From Mytilus galloprovincialis (lineage: Eukaryota; Mollusca; Bivalvia; Mytilida; Mytilidae): 64,000 nucleotides of DNA. The first letter of the stretch is position 1. Each line of letters opens with the position of its first letter. Location of the stretch: positions 32,598,154 to 32,662,153 of the forward strand of contig NC_134845.1 of assembly GCF_965363235.1 (NCBI RefSeq), read 5' to 3'. A model generated the notes under the pieces. It had not been told where the DNA came from. It was given only the letters and a program-made list of their open reading frames with translations, and did no database searches. Shown here piece by piece: positions 33,957 to 45,300 of this stretch. The position numbers and the translations under genes were made by a program.

Positions 33957-36900
33957 ATGTCACGTGCATTAACCATTTGCCTCATAGTTGTTGCAGTCAT
34001 TATGCAAATGAAAGGTACATTTTAAAATCATAAACTTTATTACATGCAGTCGAAAATTACTTATTTGTCCAATATATATACCTCTTATTTATCTATTTCT
34101 TTAATGGCGAGTTTTATAATGAGAAATTGTTTTCCTTTTGATTTATTGGTAAAGTGATAAAAACTTGGTCATGTATCAGTGCATCCAAACATTGTTTCTG
34201 GAATTCCAATTAGTGGGTTCATTGAAGATGATTAAAGTGGGTAGAAAACTCCATCGAACATTAAGCAAATATGGAACAAATGAGTCAATATCATTTGTGG
34301 ATGGTGATGAGTTGCCTAACATATGGTATCTGTATACTGTACCTCTACACCTTGTGTCTGTTTACTGTTCAATCTTTGTTGTTTGTTTTATGCATGTTTT
34401 GTATTGTTTTTGATCGTTAGATCTTTTTTTAGTATCGGCCACGATTTTGTACTCATGGTCGATTTTTCTGATTTTTTCTCTCGGTTAATTTAAGAACGTC
34501 AATATAAAAAAGGACATTAAAACACCAGACATTTGTAACGGTGAAGAACATTTTACACAGATTTTATACTTTCAATTGATGAATTACTAGCGATTTGAGA
34601 CTGACAGTAAACAAGAAACGGAACCGACACAAACGTATTTAATTTGTCTGAAGATACTAATGCCAGTTGGCACGATGTCAGTAAATTGTCAATAATATAT
34701 GTTATGTTTATTGTGCAGCTTTTATAAACATAACATAAAACAGCTTGTATAATTGTACCCTTCGTTGAAGCAATTGATTATTTATTGCACTATAAGTATT
34801 TATTGTAAGTATAGAACGGATCCCACTAGGTATACCATAATGAGAAAACAAAAAACAAAAATCTTAATGACACAAAAATCTAAATCATTATTAGACATAT
34901 GCATAGTACTTTACAATAAAAACAGAATTATCACAGTATGCTTAACTCTAAACCGTTCTGATTGTTGTTTATAACAAATACTCAAATATTTTGGATTAAT
35001 TGTATATTTCGCATTCGTTTTTACAGAAAATGCAAATGCCGCAATTCAACTAACAGCAACCTCTTACCTGCAAACATTTGTATCTCATGATACATACGAT
35101 GGAAAAACATATTATCCTGAAGGGTAAGTAAGATTGTAAAACTGAACTGTCTTATATAATAGACGAATCACAACGGAATTGAAATAAAAAGAAACAGAAT
35201 TTTTTGCGTGTAAACCATAGGTAAAAAAATCGGTGTTCGACTGTCTGTCATTGAATAATTGTGTTTTTATACAAAAAAAAAAACACAAAAAAAAAAACCA
35301 AAAAAAAACGTTCTTTTCTGTTTACATTCATATCATTCAAATCGATAACGAACATATAAGTGAGCTTTAAATATAGGAAACCGAGGTTTAGCGATTTTCA
35401 TCTCTTATACTGATTAAAAAGACAAGCTATAACACAAGCATGCCTGCGAAACATTGTTTTTGAAAGTCTCTATAGATTATAGAAAACGAAATATTTACTC
35501 CTTTGAGTCAATTTTATGTTCCTATTTCGTTTCAGAAATTATTCCCGCGACTGGTTGATTACAGGACATGAACTGAATAACGTTATCACATTAGAAATCC
35601 TAAACTGTACCCTAGAGACCTCTAAAGGAATTTGTTTATTTGATAACATATTTATTTATGACGGTATGTAGTAGTTTAACTAACCGACTGAATTGCCGTC
35701 CGTCATTCTTTAATGATTCTTTATGTCTTTCGTTTTCTTATGACACACTTTTTTTTATTACGGTGATAAGTAATCAATAACAAAGACAAAAATAAAAATA
35801 AGAAAGTGAAATAGCGTCACTGATGAGTCTCATGTAGACGAAACGCGCGTCTGGTGTACTAAATTATAATCCTGATAACTTTGATAACTACTTTTATAAT
35901 TTAATCATGGTAACTGAATATCATTTCCCCCTCATTTGTATAATTAAAAATCAATAACCACATTTGTTACACAACATTTCAGTAAGGGCATATGTCACAG
36001 TTAAAAGGGAAGTAATGACGTTGCTAAAGTAGAATTTTATTTTTCGCGTCGTTAGACTGTGATATTTCGGGAAAAGATGCATTTATTAATGATATGTATC
36101 ATTCAAACGGATTTAGATTGAAAACGAGTTCGTGGATCCCACTTTTCAAAATGACGTTTGTACTTATTTTCATGATAACGTCAACTATGCAATTAAAAAA
36201 TAAAAAAATAAATAAATATACAGCACAACATGACGTTTCTTTCTAAATTCATGAACATTGGATGAATATAGGTTATTTTCTTAAAATAAAAATGCATAAA
36301 TTAATAGGATACTCTTATTTCAATCCTGGTATCTATTATGAGCCCAATAGTCTGTGTTGACATGAGCTATCATTACATGTTCATAATTATAAATTAACTG
36401 TTAACAAAACGTTTTGAAATGCTAAAGCTTTTCTACTTCAGGAATATATTACCTTAGCTGTATTTGGCAAATCGTTTAGAAATTGTTTATTTTTGATTCG
36501 TGCGTCACTGATGAGTCTTTTGTAGACAAAACGTGCGTCGTCTGGTGTAAATATAAAATTTCAATCCTGGTATCTATGATGAGTTTATTTACAACCACTG
36601 GGTAGATGCCACTGCTGGTGGAGATTTGTTTCCCCGAGGGTATCACCAGCCTTCACTTCTGTGTTGACTTGAGTTATCATTGATATGTTCATAATTATAC
36701 ATTAACTGTTAACAAAACTTTTTCGAAAAACTAAGGCTTTTCTACTTCAGGAATAGATTACCTTAGATGTTTTTGGCAAAACTTTTAGGAATGTTTGCTC
36801 CTCAATGCTCTTCAATTTTTAATTTGAATTGGCCTTTTTAACATTTTTTATTCGAGCGACACTGAGGAGTCTTTTGTAGACGAAACGTGCGTCGTCTGGC

Positions 36901-39900
36901 GTAGATATAAAATTTCAATTCTGGTATCTATGATGAGTTTATTTATAAAGTTAAAATTTCAAGTAATTTAACATAAGACAGCTTGTGTTTATCTTTTAAA
37001 ACGAAGTTATGTATATCTGTCAAAGGAAAAATACGCCCACTTATCCGAATTTAGAGCAAATATCTGAAATTTGGACCTCATTTTACCCAGTAAGTAGCAC
37101 ATGAAGATATATTTGTTTACAAATTTTTTCATCAAAATTTCATCATGGAATCGAAACTGGATTGTGTGGCCTTAATGCGAACTGTACCCTACAGATCTTT
37201 TAAAATTTTACATATGGAATCTGCTAATAAAACTACACCAGAAAATAAAATAAAAAAAGCGAGTACCAATATCGTTTTTCAGAAACGAGCTGTTGACATT
37301 AACACCATGCTACGCCAAAATTATAAAAGATACAGAGAGGGAAAATCATCCTAAAAAGATCGCAAGATATCTTTGTATTTTTAATATTTTATATTTTGTT
37401 GATCCACAAATTTCTTTTTAAAATTGATACAGTATTCAAAATTGATCGAGAAGTCTGTTGATGCAAAAAAAACCTTAACAACTGTTTTTTAGCTCACCTG
37501 GCCCAAAGGACCAAGTGAGCTTTTCTCATCACTTGGCGTCCGGCGTCCGTCGTCGTCCGTCGTCGTCGTCGTCGTCGTCCGTCGTCGTCCTGCGTTAACT
37601 TTTACAAAAATCTTCTCCTCTGAAACTACTGGGCCAAATTTAACCAAACTTGGCCACAATCATCATTGGGGTATCTAGGTTAAAAAATGTGTCCGGTGAC
37701 CCGGCCAACCAACCAAGATGGCCGCCATGGCTAAAAATAGAACATAGGGGTAAAATGCAGTTTTTGGCTTATAACTGAAAAACCAAAGCATTTAGAGCAA
37801 ATCTGACACACAGTAAAATTGTTCATCAGGTCAAGATCTATCTGCCCTAAAATTTTCAGATGAATCAGACATTCCGTTGTTGGGTTGCTGCCCCTGAAAT
37901 GGTAATTTTAAGGAAATTTTGCTGTTTTTGGTTATTATCTTGAATATTATTATAGATAGAGATAAACTGTGAACAGCAATAATGTTCAGCAAAGTAAGAT
38001 CTACAAATAAGTCAACATGACCAAAATGGTCAGATGACCACTTTAGGAGTAATTGCCCTTTATAGTCAATTTTTAACCATTTTTCGTAAATCTTAGTAAT
38101 CTTTTAGAAAAATCTTCTCCTCTGAAACTACTAGGCCAAATTTAACCAAACTTGGCCATAATCATCATTGGGGTATCTAGTTTAAAAAATGTGTCCGGTG
38201 ACTCGGCCAACGAACCAAGATGGCCGCCATGGCTAAAAATAGAACATAGGGGTAAAATGCAGTTTTTGGCTTATAACTCAAAAACCGAAGCATTTAGAGC
38301 AAATCTGACACCAGTAAAATTGTTCATCAGGTCAAGATCTATCTGCCCTGAAATTTTCAGATGAATCAGACATTCCGTTGTTGGGTTGCTGCCCCTGAAA
38401 TGGTAATTTTAAGGAAATTTTGCTGTTTTTGGTTATTATCTTGAATATTATTATAGATAGAGATAAACTGTAAACAGCAATAATGTTCAGCAAAGTAAGA
38501 TCTACAAATAAGTCAACATTACCAAAATGGTCAGATGACCACTTTAGGAGTAATTGCCCTTTATAGTCAATTTTTAACCATTTTTCGTAAATCTTAGTAA
38601 TCTTTTAGAAAAATCTTCTCCTCTGAAACTACTGGGCCAAATTTAACCAAACTTGGCCATAATCATCATTGGGGTATATAGTTTAAAAAATATGTCCGGT
38701 GACCCGGCCAACGAACGAAGATGGCCGCCATGGCTAAAAATAGAACATAGGGGGTAAAATGCAGTTTTTGGCTTATAACTCAAAAACCAAAGCATTTAGA
38801 GCAATCTGCCATGTGGTAAAATTGTTTATTAGGTCAAGATCTATCTGCCCTGAAATTTCAGATGAATCGGACCACCCGTTATGGGGTTGCTGCCCCTGAA
38901 TTGGTAATTTTAAGGAAATTTTGCAGTTTTTGGTTGTTATCTTGAATATTATTATAGATAGAGATAAACTGTAAACAGCAATAATGTACAGCAAAGTAAG
39001 AACTAAAAATAAGTCAGTATGACCAAAATAGTCAATTGACCCCCTAAGGAGTTATTGCCCTTCATAGTCAATTTTTAACAATTTTCTTAAAATTTGAAGA
39101 TTTTCAATAACATTTTCCACAGAAAGTACTGTTATAGATAGAGATAATTGTAAGCAGCAAGAATGTTTAGTAAAGTAAGATCTACAAACACATCACCATC
39201 ACCAAAACACAATATTGTCATGAATCCATCTGTGTCTATTGTTTGATATTCACATAGACCAAGGTGAGCGACACAGGCTCTTTAGAGCCTCTAGTTTTTC
39301 TCAAGTTATGAGAATGTATCGAGTATTGCTAAAGAAATGTACATAATTTAATGTTATACATGTACTTGTGTAATGCTATATGAATGTACCTATGACGATG
39401 TTATGGGAATGTATCCAGTATAATGCAAACATTTACCCAGTGTGTTTTTATCAATATAAGATATAAGCAAGGAAATGTGGTTTGATGATTCCCAATAAGA
39501 CAATTGCCCGCCACTGTTCACTGCCTTAATACAATGATGATGATATGATGATGATGCCGCCGATGACGATGCTTAGTTTCTATGTAATGTTTTGTTTGAT
39601 GTCGTTGATTGTTTAAAGTCATGGAAACCCCTACTTCAACGTCTTTCTTGTTCAACACACAAATTCTTATGTTGTTTGATAATTCGTGATCTCCAATTTT
39701 GCGCCACCATGAGTAATGCAGTGTAGTGGAAACTCAATTCTTCAAAAAACATTGATGATATCAATTCTGGTTTGATTTTGATTAATTTCGTAGGAATAGA
39801 AGCATAATTTTTTTTATGTCTTTTTGTTCATATTTTTTAAAACCGTTTCACTTGTATTATGTACACTATCCTGCATGCCTTAAACATAAAGTAAAATCAG

Positions 39901-41824
39901 AAAAGTACTGAAATCGGAGAAAATTTAAAACGGAAAGATATTTTGATACTTAGATTTCTGATTGTAGTAATTCATATATTACTTTAAACAGCACACCATA
40001 CATTTTTTATTTGTTAAAAGATCGCACGATGTATTTTCTCTTACATGTGAGTAATGGAGATATATCGTGTGACTAAAGTCGTGCAATGATGTGTACTTCG
40101 CCTAAATGATCCTATTATTAAAATTATACACGACGTAAGAGTATGACGATTCAGTTATTAACTTAAAAAAAATATTTTGTAATTGAATGAAACATGTTGA
40201 AAACCAGTCATTTCAAAACCTGGGGTTCAAAATAAGACAGAATGGATACACATATCGCGAAAATGAATCAACAAACAGGTTACAGAGAACTAGATACTTA
40301 ATAATTCCACGCTGTTATCAATGACGTTGACGAAAACTGTACTAATTGAAGTTACAACATTATGAAAAAGAAGATGTGGTATGATTGCCAATAAGACAAC
40401 TGTCCTCAAGAGACAAAAATGACACAGACATTAACAACCATAAGTCACCGTACGGCCTCAACAATGAGCAGAACCCATACCGCATAGTCAGCTCTTTAAG
40501 GCCCCGATATGACAATGTATCAATTCAAACCGAGACAACTTACGGTCTTATTTATATACAAAAATGAACGAAAAACAAATATTTATCACATAAATAAACA
40601 AAAACCACTGAATTACATGCTCATGACTATTATGTAAACTTAGTCTGGTGTATAACGTGTTTAGCCTGGCATATTTGGTAGACATTTTATAATTACAAAA
40701 ACTGGGTTAAATCACTTGCTGGTTGAAGATTCTTTCTCGAGGGTATCACCAAACCAGTCAACTTTTTTGTAGACATGACGTTTAATCAATATGAATTCTT
40801 TTCTGCGAATTATCTCTCTTTAAAATGTTGTATTGTAAACAAATCTCCTGTATTTAAAATTTTCTAGCATTCGAAACTCTACTGCATATACAATTTTCGA
40901 AACATTTATGTTTTACTACATTATATACGATTGTTCGGTAATTAAGGCTCTACAACTTCAGATATTATTCGACTTACCAACTATATTAATTCGAGATCCA
41001 CTGATGATTCTTATGTAGATGGAACTCGCGTCTTTCTCAAATTTACTAGCCTAGTGTTTTGGTGAGCATTTACATCCACTATCAAATTTTGAATGAAGCA
41101 TAAAACCCAATTGAATTGCATAAAATAACAACACATACTATTCTAATGCTAAGATTCAACTGTTTTCGTAACTTTATTTTTAACTGCTTGGAACCAAACT
41201 TTCCTATTCCAAATTTTAACTTTCAACCCAGGGAATAATATTAAAACGTTTGCTTGACTTCATCATCAACTAGACATATATTTTTGAAAAGAGTATATGT
41301 TGAATTGAATAACTTGGTTTGGTATATTGATATTCTAGACATTACTTCTGAAATAAAGATAAAGAAACAATTTGATTACAAAAAATCAACGTGAAGGTGA
41401 TAGCTTATCTAATCATATATGTATGATCACATATGTTGGATGATTTATAATCATCGTCGTTATTTTAAATATCCATGTGATGATAAGTTCAAACTCCTTG
41501 GCAAAATGGGCAATGCTATGTTAATTTTAATATTTGTATTGTTTGTATAGTGCAAGGAGTAGATGTTGACTCTGTATGATTTTACATTTCGGTTTTACAG
41601 GTTTCAACGCAACCGCACCTCTATTGAAACAGACTTGTTGTGGTTCTTATGACATAGTCCCGTTCTCACTGCAAAGCACTGACGAGTCTTTGTATGTTGT
41701 TTTTGAAACTGACGATACTGATAGCTATGAAGGATTCCGCATTAGCTATAAACTGGAGGAATCACCAACGAAATGTTTAGAAGCAACAACAAGTAAAGCA
41801 GTCATTTTCTATTTATTTTCTTAG
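33957..41824 (+). CDS. CUB gene B: signal peptide plus one CUB domain; no membrane exon found
   Basis: Exons: 33957-34014, 35027-35123, 35536-35663, 41601-41792 (phases 1, 2, 1, 1, as in gene A). Exon 1 encodes MSRALTICLIVVAVIMQMK. The CUB core is 'YPEG/NYSRDWLITG', 'VITLEILNCTLE', 'CLFDNIFIYDG', 'LLKQTCCG', 'VVFETDDTDSYEGFRISYKL'. Exon 3 is 6 nt shorter than in A and D. Exon 4 ends at a donor-like a|gtaaag; without splicing the frame stops at 41824 after KAVIFYLFS, giving a 168-residue secreted protein. Between exon 4 and the next signal-peptide exon (gene C, 42372) I see no membrane exon, so B is either secreted, truncated or spliced onward. Splicing from B exon 4 to C exon 2 would keep the frame (1-1 phases) and give a two-CUB protein. 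Confidence 0.75.
35270..35312 (+). repeat. A-rich simple sequence
   Basis: Runs of 8-11 A interrupted by CAC and CC. Slippage-prone; no other content. Confidence 0.8.
35810..35890 (-). repeat. Dispersed repeat end, reverse copy
   Basis: 'gcgtcactgatgagtctcat' followed by 'gacgaaacgcgcgtctggtg' is the reverse complement of the start of the 22155-22350 family. Confidence 0.7.
36300..36950 (-). repeat. Two tandem reverse copies of the dispersed repeat
   Basis: 'caatcctggtatctat' / 'caattctggtatctat' blocks at about 36322, 36569 and 36917, with 'gtcactgatgagtcttttgt' and its variant at about 36507 and 36860, define two head-to-tail copies of about 350 bp. A matching pair lies in forward orientation at 62290-62890, in the same numbered intron (3) of gene D. 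Confidence 0.7.
37145..37354 (+). other. Short open frame of unknown origin in CUB B intron 3
   Basis: A 69-codon ATG frame, basic, with the end 'INTMLRQNYKRYREGKSS'. No domain is recognised and there are no clear splice borders. It sits just upstream of the 500-bp repeat block and may be repeat-derived. Confidence 0.15.
37491..39295 (+). repeat. Triplicated 500-bp repeat block bounded by 'agctcacctgg' and 'ctctagttttt'
   Basis: 'tcttctcctctgaaactact' starts at about 37611, 38113 and 38614, giving a period of 501-502 bp. The first two units are nearly identical for several hundred bases and the third is more diverged. The block opens 'agctcacctggcccaaagga' plus a GTC microsatellite and closes 'aaggtgagcgacacaggctc' then 'gagcctctag'. 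The opening and the reverse complement of the closing share GCTCACCT, a weak inverted end. I recognise this opening from many bivalve genomes. Non-coding. Confidence 0.85.
37545..37592 (+). repeat. GTC/GTCC trinucleotide microsatellite
   Basis: Runs of cgtcgtcgtcgtcg with interspersed gtcc inside the repeat opening. Confidence 0.85.
39530..39575 (+). repeat. GAT-rich microsatellite
   Basis: 'atgatgatatgatgatgatg' followed by ccgccgatgacgatg. Simple sequence. Confidence 0.7.
40365..40565 (-). repeat. Dispersed mussel repeat, reverse copy
   Basis: 'aagaagatgtggtatgattg', 'ccaataagacaactgtc', 'caccgtacggcctcaacaat' and 'catagtcagctctttaaggc' in this order; near-identical order at 44390-44590 and the reverse complement at 46740-46935. 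The 60-codon open frame here is repeat-derived. Confidence 0.8.
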
Positions 41825-42315
41825 ATTAAAACAAATTCCCTTCCATATTGATCAAGATTCTCTTTCGATACTCATATAAAGTAAATAATTACATAAATAA
41901 ATCATTGATGTTGATGTTGATGTGAGTTTGACAATGTTAATAAATTAACCCTTAACAAAAATGATAATAAAACAAAAATTTATAGATGCGATTACTAAGG
42001 AAGCAAGATGTGTCACAGGGTAAAAATAAAAGTGCAAACTTCTTTTCTAAGCATTAATTTTTATAACTTGTTTTACTTACGTAAATGTCATCGCTGTTCT
42101 AATACGTATTTTCAAAATTAAAGATTTGTCATTTTTCAGTTAATTCATTTCACTTTCTGCTCTGGCAATTAATTTTTAAGTTTGATTCAGACTGACAAAA
42201 GTTTAAATACATGTTAATACATGTTAATACACAATTTTAATATAAGTCACTGTTAAATTTTTAATACACATCAAGTCAACAATTAATGCGTCACCTTAGA
42301 AAAAAGGTTGATAAT

Positions 42316-42332
42316 ACAAAAGGGGGGGGGGG
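42316..42332 (+). repeat. Poly-G run just upstream of CUB gene C
   Basis: About ten consecutive G bases, 40 nt before the gene C start codon. Assembly length here is doubtful. Confidence 0.7.
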
Positions 42333-42371
42333 TCATTTAAAAGTCGTAAGTTGGATACCAGCACTCAGAAG

Positions 42372-45300
42372 ATGTCACTTACGACAGTCATTTGTTTGGC
42401 AACTTTTAAAGTCATTTTGCAAACGAAAAGTAAAATGAGTGCGCATGACAATGAAATTATTTTCATCAACATTATGAGTTTTGTTCACATACAAAAAATA
42501 GGTAATGCAGCTGAAAAAAAAATGCTCTCATTACTCGTTACTGAAAGGAAAAGGCATCCTAATAGTCATTTAAAAAATTGTCCTGAAATTTCCAAAGAAT
42601 TTGAACTTATAAGAAGTATAAGTTTCGATTTTTGATTTTTCAATTAAAGCCAGCAAAATGCGGCTGTACCATATCTTCTCTTTCTTTTCAAAATATTTTT
42701 TTTTGTTTTTGGTGATCTTTTTGAAGTTACAATATCTTTGGTGTTTTGATATTGTTTTTGACTGTTCGTCGTCCCTATTTTCGGAGTCGCGTGCTCGTTA
42801 TATTTGAAATTTGGTTTCAAATGTTTATGTGGTATTTTCCTTTTTTAAGAACATGACGAACAAAACAGACAACATTGGTTAAGGTAAACTTTGTTCTAAG
42901 AGGCTACTTTTAGTTTCACTACAGTCAAATGATGTATATCTAACTAATCATTATTTATACGTACTGATAATAAACAGCAGGTCCGACCCTGTAGGAGATG
43001 TATTATCGTTTACTACCAACGCCGGTTATTATAGTTTACTTAGAATTTCGTTAAAATGATATTTTTTTTCAACAACGTTAATTGAAGCATCATGGAACTT
43101 CGATTGCGTTTCACCTTAATGTTTTTCCATTAAGGACCTTGCTCTGCATTCAAAAACCAGTGTAAAATTTGGATTTTGGTGAGATTGAGGAATTTCAGGA
43201 CGTTTTAAAGGTGAAAATATAAAACCCGCTAATGGATGTAGTCAGAAAAACACATTGAAATCCTTCTCACAAAAAATAAAATAAAAATAAAATAATTGAA
43301 ATAGGTGTGAACGTCTTATTTCTGTATTTGGACCATGAAATTAAGAGAAGAAAACATTTGGCTATGTTTAGTTTTAGACAGTTGCTTGATTTTTGTGCGT
43401 CCTTTTTTTTAGTGTCTTGCCGTTGCATTGTCAGTTTGCCTATCACTTATGAGTTTCAATATTCTTTTGAAAGCGTCCGTCTATCTTTTAGGTAATCATA
43501 AATTATCTATTTCATTATTAACGTTTTAAATTATTATCAAAAAGTAATTTGGGTTATACCACAATGAGAAAAACATAAACATCAATAGCTATAGATATTT
43601 TGAGTTCAACACACACTTCCTAACAATAAGCAAATCATCCATACAATATTTTAGATGGGCTATATGTTTTAGTAATAGCTATACATATTGCATTTCTTTT
43701 AAAGATAATTCAAATGCTGCGATTCATCTGACAGCAACTCCTTACCTACAGACATTTGTATCACATGACACGTACAATGGAACAACTTATTATCCGGAAG
43801 GGTAAGACTGTAAGACTGATTAATAAAAGTTATAGTCAAAATCAAAGTAAAAAGTGAGCGTTGTGTTTTCTGCACTCAATAAAACCCCACAATAGAGAAC
43901 AAAAGCACATTGTTAAGTCTTTGTCTATCTAAAATAACAAGTTAAAATGATACATTCAAATTCTAATGCACTACAATTTCAAGTGGGTTTCGTATATAAT
44001 TAGTATCTATTGAAATGGTAAATCGCACCGATTGTCGGTATATCTCTCTCGTTGTTGTAATTTGTATGCTGTGTTGTAAGTGTCGAGTTTCTTTTTGGAG
44101 GGGAGGGGATATGGCTTATTAGACATAGTATGAACCAAACAATATATCAACATTCGTTGTATTAAGACTATCATGGTAACTACTTTGTGCTTGATAGTTA
44201 TGAATTTTGAACCCTACAATACGGATGAGTATAGCAAACTAATAATTCATAGTATTAAGGAACATAACTTATCATTTAAACATTTCATTGACAACAGGAA
44301 AGTCACAAGCATCAAGTCTGTCATATATCATAGTTTGAGGTCAACCATCGGTGTCAATATCGCGGACAAGATCAAGATATGAATATAAAAAAGAAGATGT
44401 GGTATGATTGCCAGTAAGACAGCTCTCCACAAGAGACCAAAATGACACAGATTAACAAATATAGGTCACCGTACGGCCTTCAACAATGAGCAAAGCGCAA
44501 ACCGTATAGTCAGCTATAATAGGCTCCGATATGACAATATAAAACCATTCAAACGAGAAAACTAACGGCACTTTTTATGTAAAAAATGAAAAGTTTCTGT
44601 AGTAACCTTAATCTGAAGTTCCCTATGATAAATTGAGCGACAGGATATCATCAATATATTCGTAAGTGAAATGAAAAAAAAATTGCAATTTACATATTCG
44701 GAAAACAACTTTCTGTTGATATATTATTCCATCAAGCTCAATATTGTCGATCTGAAGATGATAATATTTTCGGGGTATTTGAGTTTAGAATCAGTGTGAT
44801 TTTTAAAGAAAATTGTTTGTTTAACTGAAACAAGGAATTTAAATCTAAGTTTCCAATTTTTTTTTTTTTTTTTTTTTTTATAGAAAAAGCTTTATTAAAT
44901 GGGCAGTTAAGTCAATCTTGCAATTAATCATGGGAATAGTAATGTCAAGCGTACAAAAATATAAGGTTTTGATAGATATTACTAAAAGATATACGTTGCC
45001 TCTTGGATATACCCTATCGCAATATTTAACTAAACTACGATTAAATTTGAGATACAAACTTATATAGACACCTCAGTGAACATTGCAGTTTTTCTTCTTT
45101 AAACATATAACACAGAAATTGTTCGATTCTTAAAACATGAATACTAATAACATGTTTTTATCATTGAAGCGTATGTCAATGGGACCTGGTGTTTTCTTTT
45201 TTCTTTTTGAAACATGTCTAGTACGTTAGAAGATTTTAACCGTATATATATTGTTCTTGATGACTTTCATTTATATATTATTATCAAATTGTATATTATT

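Noticed and set aside
37491-39295. CRISPR-like array
   Set aside because: Units are 500 bp tandem repeats without short spacers, in an animal genome.
42351-42635. 94-codon open frame over the start of CUB gene C
   Set aside because: Runs through the exon 1 donor into the intron; only 42372-42429 matches the family.
43307-43495. Candidate membrane exon for CUB gene B
   Set aside because: Hydrophobic, but it begins in and resembles a dispersed repeat and has no similarity to the gene A membrane exon.
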